Of a stretch of 7,288 bases of DNA, positions 1-4,716 are shown piece after piece. The stretch comes from Eubacterium sp. (lineage in GTDB: Bacteria > Bacillota > Clostridia > Lachnospirales > Lachnospiraceae): the NCBI GenBank assembly GCA_020844525.1, contig JAJGAH010000121.1, forward strand, positions 1 through 7,288, in the 5' to 3' direction. The notes beneath the pieces are model-generated. The model saw nothing but the letters and a program-made list of their open reading frames with translations, did no database searches and was not told the origin of the DNA. Positions within the stretch are counted from its first letter, which is position 1. Each line of letters opens with the position of its first letter. The position numbers and the translations under genes are program-made.

Positions 1-491
1 AGATGAAGGATATCCTGAAATCCGTAACGGTACTGGATGAGGATCTGTGTGTACGGACAGTTCCCTGTGAAGAGCTGAATTATGGATACAGGCAGAGCAG
101 GATCATGGACCATAAATGGATTGTTCTGGAGGCTGAGATTGCACTCGAGCAGGGGGACAGGGACCGCATCAGTGCAAGGATGCAGGAACTGAAGGAGGCA
201 AGAACCAGAAAGCAGCCCCTGGAATATCCCAGTGCTGGAAGTACGTTCAAGCGGCCAAAGGGGTATTATGCCGGGAAACTGATCATGGACAGCGGCCTCT
301 GCGGGTTCCGCGTAGGAGGTGCACAGGTCTCAGAGAAGCACTGCGGTTTTGTGATTAACCGCGACCATGCGTCTGCAAGGGATGTGGCTGAGCTGATTCA
401 GCAGGTGCAGAAGAAGGTCTGGGAGAAGTTTCAGGTCCGACTGGAGCCTGAAGTGAGATTCCTTGGCTTTGAGGATGAAAAAAACGTCTGA
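1..491 (+). CDS. murB: UDP-N-acetylenolpyruvoylglucosamine reductase MurB, C-terminal part (5' end outside window)
   Basis: MurB is the cytoplasmic FAD-dependent enzyme that reduces UDP-GlcNAc-enolpyruvate with NADPH to UDP-MurNAc, the second committed step of peptidoglycan precursor synthesis. Only the C-terminal ~162 residues are here. The frame is open from the window edge, and the ATG at 3 is an internal Met in the family's conserved '(A/S)EM-x-D-x-L' stretch, so it is not the start. Visible hallmarks are GYRQSR (residues 28-33 of the visible part), SAGSTFKRP (77-85) with the family's catalytic Ser at 80, GGAQVSEKHCGF (105-116), and LEPEVRFLG near the end, where Glu150 matches the second catalytic acid. 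The FAD-binding N-terminal domain lies upstream. It is the first visible gene of a + strand operon, with rapZ 56 bp downstream. Nothing looks broken. Identification is very secure from motifs; completeness cannot be judged. Confidence 0.96.
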   Translation, partial: MKDILKSVTVLDEDLCVRTVPCEELNYGYRQSRIMDHKWIVLEAEIALEQGDRDRISARMQELKEARTRKQPLEYPSAGSTFKRPKGYYAGKLIMDSGLCGFRVGGAQVSEKHCGFVINRDHASARDVAELIQQVQKKVWEKFQVRLEPEVRFLGFEDEKNV

Positions 492-547
492 GGAACCTGT
501 TTTCGTGGAGAAGACGGGGAATATACAGGTCGGGAGGAGAGCAGGAA

Positions 548-1432
548 ATGGAGGAGCTTCAGCTTGTTTTTGTAACCGGCATGTCAGGTGCCGGCAAATC
601 GACAGCCCTGAAAATGCTGGAGGATATGGGATACTTCTGTGTTGACAATCTGCCGGTTTTTCTGATTGGGAAGATGATCGAACTGACTGTTGACGGTGAA
701 GAGGGAAAAATCCACAAGGTGGCAATGGGGGTCGATATCCGGAGCGGAAACCTGGAGGAGGTTTATCAGGTTCTGCAGAATCTTAAGGACAAGGGATTTC
801 AATACAGAATCCTGTTTCTTGACGCGGATGACAGTACACTGATCAAGCGCTATAAAGAGACGAGAAGAAGCCATCCGCTTGCCCAGGGGGGCAGGGTGGA
901 AAACGGTATTTCGCAGGAGAGAAAGCAGCTTGCCAGACTGAAAAAAGAGGCGGATTACATCATAGATACCAGCCAGCTGCTGACGAGAGAGCTTAAGAGC
1001 GAGCTTGAAAAAATTTTTGTTGAGGATGAGGACTTCAAAAGCCTGATGGTAACCGTCCTTTCCTTTGGATTCAAGTATGGGATTCCTGCAGACTCGGACC
1101 TGGTCTTTGATGTCCGTTTTCTTCCAAATCCGTATTATGTACCGGAATTAAAGCATCTGACGGGAAAAGACCGCGCGGTTCATGATTTTGTCATGAAGTA
1201 TGATGTTTCCAAACAGTTTATTACCAAGCTGGTCGATATGATCCGCTTCCTGATCCCGAATTATATCGAAGAGGGCAAGACTCAGCTTGTGATTTCCATT
1301 GGCTGCACAGGAGGAAAGCACCGGTCTGTAACCCTTGCGGAGGAACTCTACAAGAGGCTTGGGGACGCAGGAGAGTATGGCCTGCGGATTGAACACAGAG
1401 ATATCGAAAAAGATTCCCTTAGAAAGAAATAA
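548..1432 (+). CDS. rapZ: RNase adapter RapZ / YvcJ-type P-loop nucleotide-binding protein
   Basis: This 294-aa protein has the usual length of the RapZ/YvcJ family. A Walker A loop GMSGAGKS is at residues 11-18, a GVDIRS segment at 61-66 and a LFLDADD strand at 89-95. The C-terminal domain shows SFGFKYGIP (172-180), DVRFLPNPYY (188-197) and GCTGGKHRSV (252-261), the family's signature loops. In E. coli RapZ presents the sRNA GlmZ to RNase E and so controls GlmS. In Bacillus, YvcJ hydrolyses GTP and affects competence. Its role in Clostridia is not established, and a GlmZ-like role is not implied here. The ATG at 548 is supported by a GGGAGGAG Shine-Dalgarno sequence at 532-539. The gene sits 56 bp after murB and 6 bp before whiA, so it is very probably co-transcribed with both. 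No yvcK follows it. Confidence 0.95.
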   Translation: MEELQLVFVTGMSGAGKSTALKMLEDMGYFCVDNLPVFLIGKMIELTVDGEEGKIHKVAMGVDIRSGNLEEVYQVLQNLKDKGFQYRILFLDADDSTLIKRYKETRRSHPLAQGGRVENGISQERKQLARLKKEADYIIDTSQLLTRELKSELEKIFVEDEDFKSLMVTVLSFGFKYGIPADSDLVFDVRFLPNPYYVPELKHLTGKDRAVHDFVMKYDVSKQFITKLVDMIRFLIPNYIEEGKTQLVISIGCTGGKHRSVTLAEELYKRLGDAGEYGLRIEHRDIEKDSLRKK

Positions 1433-1438
1433 TATGTT

Positions 1439-2410
1439 ATGTCCTTTTCCGGAGATGTAAAAAAAGAACTGGTCCGGCAGATCGGATCTGCCAGGCATTG
1501 TCAGATTGCTGAGCTTGCGGCCCTGCTGATGTTCTGCGCGACGGTTCAGGCAGATGAAAGAGACCATTACAGAATCGTGTTCAGGACGGAGCATCCGGAT
1601 GTTGCAGATAAATATATGCTGCTTCTGAAAAAGGTGTTCCATATCCTGCCAGAGCTGGTGCATACAGAAGACAGGAGAAGACAAAAGACAGATCTGTATC
1701 AGATCTGTGTAGATGACAGCGAAACGGCGACGCGCATTCTGCAGGCGGTACGTTTCCTGGATGGACGTGGCAATATGACGGATAACGTGCCGATCCATCA
1801 GCAGGTGATTCTTCAGAACACATGCTGCAGACGCGCGTTTATCCGCGGCGTTTTTCTGGCAGGAGGGTCGGTCAGTGACCCGAACACATCCTACCATTTT
1901 GAGATTGTATGCAGCACAGAGGAGCAGGCCCTTGGCTTGCGGGATATTCTCAGAAGTCTTGACGTTGATGCACGCACGGTTCAGAGAAAAAAGTATCAGA
2001 TTGTATATGTAAAAGACAGCCAGCAGATTTCTGATCTTCTCGGAATGATGGGGGCAGGATCCTCCATGCTCGCATTTGAAAATGCACGTATTGTGCGGAG
2101 CGTACGCGGGGATGTAAATCGCCAGGTCAATTGTGAGACAGCGAATATCAGTAAAACTGCAAGGGCTGCGGCGAAGCAGATTGCGGATATCCAGCTGATT
2201 CAGGAGAGGGTAGGGCTGGCCAATTTGCCGGAGGCACTTGACGAAATAGCCCGTGTTAGGTTACAATATCCGAAAGCGACTTTATCTGAGCTTGGGAAGC
2301 ATCTGAGTGATCCGGTAGGCAAGTCCGGAGTCAATCACAGGTTGAGAAAGATCAGCATTATTGCCGAAGCCCTGAGAGAGAAACAAGGAGGCAATTTTCA
2401 GGATGGTTAA
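1439..2410 (+). CDS. whiA: DNA-binding protein WhiA
   Basis: WhiA is a DNA-binding protein with a degenerate LAGLIDADG homing-endonuclease-like fold and a C-terminal helix-turn-helix domain. In Streptomyces it activates sporulation-septation genes. In Bacillus it affects division and chromosome segregation without clear transcription-factor behaviour. The protein is 323 aa, normal for the family. It opens with MSFSGDVKKEL, and RRAFIRGVFLAGGSVSDP (131-148) is the LAGLIDADG-like core, in which the second acidic catalytic position is not conserved (GGS), as is typical of WhiA. NRQVNCETANISKT (227-240) precedes the HTH region (about 255-310), which contains LSELGKHLSDPVGKSGVNHR (282-301). There is no convincing Shine-Dalgarno sequence before ATG 1439, only A-rich sequence, and rapZ ends 6 bp earlier, so translation is probably coupled to rapZ. 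The 3' end overlaps the next gene by 8 bp. Confidence 0.95.
   Translation: MSFSGDVKKELVRQIGSARHCQIAELAALLMFCATVQADERDHYRIVFRTEHPDVADKYMLLLKKVFHILPELVHTEDRRRQKTDLYQICVDDSETATRILQAVRFLDGRGNMTDNVPIHQQVILQNTCCRRAFIRGVFLAGGSVSDPNTSYHFEIVCSTEEQALGLRDILRSLDVDARTVQRKKYQIVYVKDSQQISDLLGMMGAGSSMLAFENARIVRSVRGDVNRQVNCETANISKTARAAAKQIADIQLIQERVGLANLPEALDEIARVRLQYPKATLSELGKHLSDPVGKSGVNHRLRKISIIAEALREKQGGNFQDG
2385..2391 (+). promoter_or_regulatory. Shine-Dalgarno of the HPr-like gene, inside whiA
   Basis: AAGGAGG lies within the last codons of whiA, 11 nt before ATG 2403. It fixes the start of the HPr-like gene, whose first 8 bp overlap the whiA stop region. Confidence 0.75.
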
Positions 2411-2660
2411 AGATTGTATTACAATACAGATTTCCAGCGGACTTGAGACAAGACCCATTGCAATGCTGGTTCAGGTTGCAAGTCAGTATGAGAGCAGCAT
2501 CTATCTTGAGAGCGGCACAAAGAAGGTAAATGCAAAGAGTATCATGGGAATGATGACCCTGGGACTGGATAATGGTGAATCCGTGATCGTTACGGCGGAC
2601 GGCGCAGACGAGAAGGATGCGCTCAATAGTATTCGAAACTATCTCACCCAGGATAAATAA
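2403..2660 (+). CDS. HPr-family protein lacking the active-site His (Crh-like)
   Basis: This 85-aa protein has the HPr fold length and the hallmark segment KVNAKSIMGMMTLGL (41-55), which includes Ser46, the site phosphorylated by HPr kinase in Firmicutes. The catalytic loop that normally reads GLHARP reads GLETRP (13-18), so His15 is replaced by Glu and Ala16 by Thr, while Arg17 and Pro18 are kept. Without His15 it should not accept phosphate from Enzyme I or feed PTS transporters. With Ser46 it may still serve as a CcpA corepressor or another regulatory partner. Bacillus Crh (also 85 aa, Gln15, Ser46) is the known parallel, and it too is encoded next to whiA/yvcL. This is read directly from the codons gga ctt gag aca aga ccc. 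It is the last gene before a terminator. An ordinary HPr presumably exists elsewhere in the genome (inference). Confidence 0.9.
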   Translation: MVKDCITIQISSGLETRPIAMLVQVASQYESSIYLESGTKKVNAKSIMGMMTLGLDNGESVIVTADGADEKDALNSIRNYLTQDK

Positions 2661-2681
2661 AGCAGAATATGAATGTATAAC

Positions 2682-2727
2682 AAAAGCCTCTGATTTTTCC
2701 ATATGAGCTATGGGATCAGAGGCTTTT
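2682..2727. terminator. Bidirectional intrinsic terminator between the HPr-like gene and mecA
   Basis: A perfect 12-bp inverted repeat has arms AAAAGCCTCTGA (2682-2693) and TCAGAGGCTTTT (2716-2727). An inner CCATA/TATGG stem (2699-2703/2709-2713) extends the hairpin across an internal loop. On the + strand the right arm runs into TTTTT, and on the - strand the complementary arm also ends in TTTT. It can therefore stop both the murB-HPr operon and the converging mecA transcript, whose stop codon is about 115 bp away. Confidence 0.9.
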
Positions 2728-2841
2728 TCCTGTATCTGTGTTCTTTTATTAGCGTTTTCAATTGTTTTGCATCGCTGGCTGTGGCGGCTGCTCCACAGGA
2801 TGGGAACTGGTGGAAAAAATATGACGACTGTCCATCGTGCG

Positions 2842-3663
2842 TCAGAGCCGTGAAAGCTTATACAGTGCATTGGAAGCAACAATCGGTGTGCCATGTTCCC
2901 GTAAGAAGGATTCTCCCGCTGCGTCAATTGCGCTTCCTCTTCCGTACTCACTAAGTACATTACAGGTTCGGTAAAAATCCACAGTGGACATCCCGGACTG
3001 GTGAACGACCAGATGGTAGAGGTCCCCGCCCGTCTCTGTTTTGTACAGCGCATTGCTGCCTTTGTAGAAATCGTGAACAGACCTGGCTGCGGAGATCACA
3101 TCGTCCAGATTGTCAAACTGAAATTCCTGCAGCAGATTTCCGGTACGTTTATCCCCCCTGGGCTGGACAGATGCAGCAGAATGCCGGCTGTTCTTGGCGG
3201 ACTTGTCTGTTTTCGGATTTTTTCCGGCAGTTCCTGCATCCGCATCTGCAGTGCCGGATGAATGCACATCGTCAGCAGCTCTGCGTCTTGCTTCTATCAG
3301 TTTATCGAACAGTGCTGCAATGGTATCTGTGCCTTCATCGGGATCAGAGAGTATTCCATCCGCGGGATCACTCGCGGGCTGACTGAACTTGGAAAATCTT
3401 GTGTCCAGTTCCTCCGGATCATCTACCTTTGTGATAATCAGCGTCAGGCTGTCAGAAGATGTGGGGATTGCTTCTATCATAAGAGGGGAATTGCCGGAAT
3501 CGAATCCAACTTCATAATGCGCTTCCTTCATCATATCCTGGAAAAGCTTTCTGGATTTTTCTGAGCCATAGGCGAGCTCGCTGAGGCGGATATCGCGGCT
3601 TGTAAGGTCCTCACTCGTCAGTGTGCAGCGTATTTTATTTTCATTTATTTTTTCTATCTTCAT
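2842..3663 (-). CDS. mecA: Adaptor protein MecA
   Basis: MecA is a cytoplasmic adaptor. Its N-terminal domain captures substrates (ComK and others in Bacillus), and its C-terminal domain binds and activates the ClpC unfoldase for ClpCP degradation. This 273-aa copy begins MKIEKINENKIRCTLTSEDL and has LFQDMMKEAHYEVGF (40-54), the conserved N-domain core. The C-domain starts near 177 with LLQEFQFDNLDDVI and includes SALYK-like SNALYKTE (203-210), DLYHLVV (214-220) and LSEYG (237-241). Between them (about 90-176) is a low-complexity linker rich in Asp, Ala, Ser, Lys and Arg. That makes the protein about 55 residues longer than the 218-aa Bacillus MecA. The start is supported by AGAGGAAG (complement of 3671-3678), 7 nt before the ATG. 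The gene is monocistronic and converges on the HPr-like gene. A weaker alternative is a MecA-paralogue such as YpbH. Confidence 0.92.
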   Translation of the reverse strand: MKIEKINENKIRCTLTSEDLTSRDIRLSELAYGSEKSRKLFQDMMKEAHYEVGFDSGNSPLMIEAIPTSSDSLTLIITKVDDPEELDTRFSKFSQPASDPADGILSDPDEGTDTIAALFDKLIEARRRAADDVHSSGTADADAGTAGKNPKTDKSAKNSRHSAASVQPRGDKRTGNLLQEFQFDNLDDVISAARSVHDFYKGSNALYKTETGGDLYHLVVHQSGMSTVDFYRTCNVLSEYGRGSAIDAAGESFLREHGTPIVASNALYKLSRL

Positions 3664-3685
3664 CTCATCACTTCCTCTCTGCCAC

Positions 3686-3714
3686 AGAATATACCACCCC
3701 TTAACAATTGTAAA
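3686..3714 (-). promoter_or_regulatory. Candidate sigma-A promoter of mecA
   Basis: Read on the - strand, TTTACA (complement of 3709-3714) and TATTCT (complement of 3686-3691) are separated by 17 bp. The start point would fall near 3679, leaving a leader of about 15 nt that just contains the ribosome binding site. Both boxes deviate from consensus, so confidence is moderate. Confidence 0.45.
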
Positions 3715-3716
3715 GC

Positions 3717-3749
3717 GTTTCTGCCGGATTTATACGCCCTGCCAGAAAC
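3717..3749. repeat. Inverted repeat upstream of the mecA promoter
   Basis: GTTTCTG (3717-3723) is matched by CAGAAAC (3743-3749) across a 19-bp spacer, just upstream of the candidate mecA -35 box. It could be an operator or a hairpin in either direction. No regulator can be named. Confidence 0.4.
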
Positions 3750-3786
3750 AGTAATAAATTTTGATATCAAACCTTGTAAATTTTAC

Positions 3787-3815
3787 TTGAAATCTATATT
3801 GCCATACCATACAAT
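3787..3815 (+). promoter_or_regulatory. Strong sigma-A-like promoter facing away from mecA
   Basis: TTGAAA (3787-3792) and TACAAT (3810-3815) are spaced by exactly 17 bp in an A/T-rich context, with a predicted start near 3822. There is no intact gene immediately downstream. The first complete recognisable reading frame begins at 4240, so the transcript would have a leader of about 420 nt or cover a decayed gene. Confidence 0.65.
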
Positions 3816-3850
3816 AATTTTATGTATAAGATATCGGGGAACAAAAACAG

Positions 3851-3881
3851 AAAGGAGGGGATACCGATGTACCAGATGTAA
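3851..3881 (+). other. Very strong Shine-Dalgarno followed by a four-codon frame
   Basis: AAAGGAGGGG (3851-3860) lies 6 nt before ATG 3867, an almost ideal initiation site. The frame encodes only Met-Tyr-Gln-Met and stops at TAA 3879-3881. A GTG follows at once (3882) and opens 34 codons of a hydrophobic, aromatic-rich peptide ending at 3986. Either the original gene has lost its frame here, or this is a leader peptide or minute membrane peptide. The initiation signal is seen; its function is inference. Confidence 0.45.
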
Positions 3882-4192
3882 GTGAAAATTCCGTCTTATT
3901 ACTTGATCCATTTTCTTCCATTTCTGCGCTTCTGCAGAGTTCTGGTGTTTTACCTGGAAGAATCCCTTTTTTCAGCAGTTTCATAATGAAGTAATTGCGT
4001 TTTGTTCTGAGATCCCGTTTTCCCGTCTCAGAAACCGCAGTTTATCGCGCCACACTGATGAACGGCATATTTTATACCGGAGATGTCAGGGTAACGGCAG
4101 ATTCTGACGCATCCAGGATTCTTGTTCCCGGCCGGCGTACATGTGGATGAACCTGCTATTGTATACGATATTTATATGTTACAGATGAAATG
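3867..4192 (+). pseudogene. Possible decayed coding region (unidentified)
   Basis: No frame is open across this stretch, yet pieces look coding. One frame is open from 3995 to 4147 and reads RATLMNGIFYTGDV (from 4046) and then TADSDASRILVPG. Shortly after, another frame reads VHVDEPAIVYDIY (from 4140) before stopping at 4191. A third frame is open from the strong initiation site region at 3866 to 3991. Together with the promoter at 3787 and the strong ribosome binding site, this fits a gene with at least two frame changes. The amino-acid content is plausible for a soluble protein, but I recognise no family. A non-coding structured leader is the main alternative. Confidence 0.3.
3996..4039. 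repeat. Long imperfect inverted repeat in the gene-poor stretch
   Basis: TTCTGAGA (4005-4012) pairs perfectly with TCTCAGAA (4026-4033) around a 13-nt loop. After a small asymmetric internal loop, TGCG (3996-3999) pairs with CGCA (4036-4039). No T-run follows, so it is not a standard terminator. It could be an RNA structure in the leader of the downstream gene. Confidence 0.45.
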
Positions 4193-4239
4193 ATATTTTG
4201 GCAAAGATTGCACAAATTGAAGAAGGAGAGGAAAACAAA

Positions 4240-4527
4240 ATGGATTATAAAAAATCCATGGATATGTCAGGGGCAGCTGAGCTTTTTCAATGGCAGACAA
4301 AAGGCTGGACGTTGTATCTCAACCGTTGTCCAAGCAATCCGATTTCTATTGAGTATGCCCGACAGAATGCTGTATTTGAGGGAGCATGCTATATGCCGGA
4401 TTTTGAAATAGATCCGGAAACAGGAGAAAAAAGACTGAATTACGATCTGATTATTACCGAAGAAAATCGGATCAGGAAAAAACTGAATAGAATAAATGAT
4501 GAAAACAGAGGAATCCGAAGCAGTTGA
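4240..4527 (+). CDS. Hypothetical protein, 95 aa
   Basis: I do not recognise the family. The frame could be extended to a TTG at 4198, but ATG 4240 is preferred because GGAGAGG (4225-4231) lies 8 nt before it. From there the product begins MDYKKSMDMSGAAELFQWQ and has 95 residues. It contains an aromatic patch (FQWQTKGWTLYLNR, 16-29), two cysteines (30 and 50) and an FEIDPETGEKRLNYDLIITEE stretch (55-75). It ends in a charged, probably helical tail. There is no signal peptide or transmembrane segment, so it is likely cytoplasmic. It is transcribed either from the promoter at 3787 or from an unseen nearer one, and is followed by its own terminator-like structure. Codon use and composition resemble the neighbours. 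Real gene likely; function unknown. Confidence 0.75.
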   Translation: MDYKKSMDMSGAAELFQWQTKGWTLYLNRCPSNPISIEYARQNAVFEGACYMPDFEIDPETGEKRLNYDLIITEENRIRKKLNRINDENRGIRSS

Positions 4528-4547
4528 TAAGGGGACTTCTGTATATG

Positions 4548-4616
4548 ATCCCTCCCGGAGTGCCACGGCACAGACAGATATCCGACCGTCATCTGTATCA
4601 TCCCGGGAGGGATTTT
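4548..4616 (+). terminator. Branched intrinsic terminator after the 95-aa gene
   Basis: An 11-bp perfect stem, ATCCCTCCCGG (4548-4558) with CCGGGAGGGAT (4603-4613), is followed by TTTT. The 44-nt interior is itself structured. GTGC/GCAC (4560-4563/4568-4571) forms one small hairpin, and ACAGAT/ATCTGT (4574-4579/4591-4596) forms a second, giving a three-way junction. The T-run is short (four T), so termination may be partial. Confidence 0.7.
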
Positions 4617-4651
4617 CTGCACATATTGAAAAGCGGTGTATCTTCGCTTTC

Positions 4652-4680
4652 TTGCCATGGTTCCGGTAAAATGATAAAAT
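4652..4680 (+). promoter_or_regulatory. Extended -10 promoter of the GH18 gene
   Basis: TTGCCA (4652-4657) and TAAAAT (4675-4680) are spaced by 17 bp, and TG at 4672-4673 makes an extended -10 element. The start point would be near 4687, giving a leader of about 30 nt that carries the AGGAG ribosome binding site at 4703-4707. Confidence 0.65.
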
Positions 4681-4716
4681 AGCCCTGATTACCAATGGAA
4701 GCAGGAGTTATCAGTT

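Noticed and set aside
1148..1897. Long open frame on the - strand across rapZ and whiA
   Set aside because: It lies antisense to two clearly identified conserved genes, and its translation is rich in Cys, His and Arg with no family resemblance.
2779..2798. CTGTGG/CCACAG hairpin downstream of mecA
   Set aside because: The 6-bp stem has no T-run on either strand, and the 2682-2727 hairpin already provides termination.
2703..2954. Small + strand frame starting inside the terminator hairpin
   Set aside because: Its start is within the terminator loop, it has no ribosome binding site, and it mostly runs antisense to the mecA 3' end.
3805..3830. Alternative -10 box TATAAG (3825-3830) with TTGCCA (3799-3804)
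   Set aside because: The 20-bp spacing is too long, and TTGAAA-17-TACAAT just upstream fits better.
4198..4239. TTG-initiated N-terminal extension of the 95-aa protein
   Set aside because: The extension simply translates the purine-rich ribosome binding site of ATG 4240, and the TTG itself has no Shine-Dalgarno sequence.
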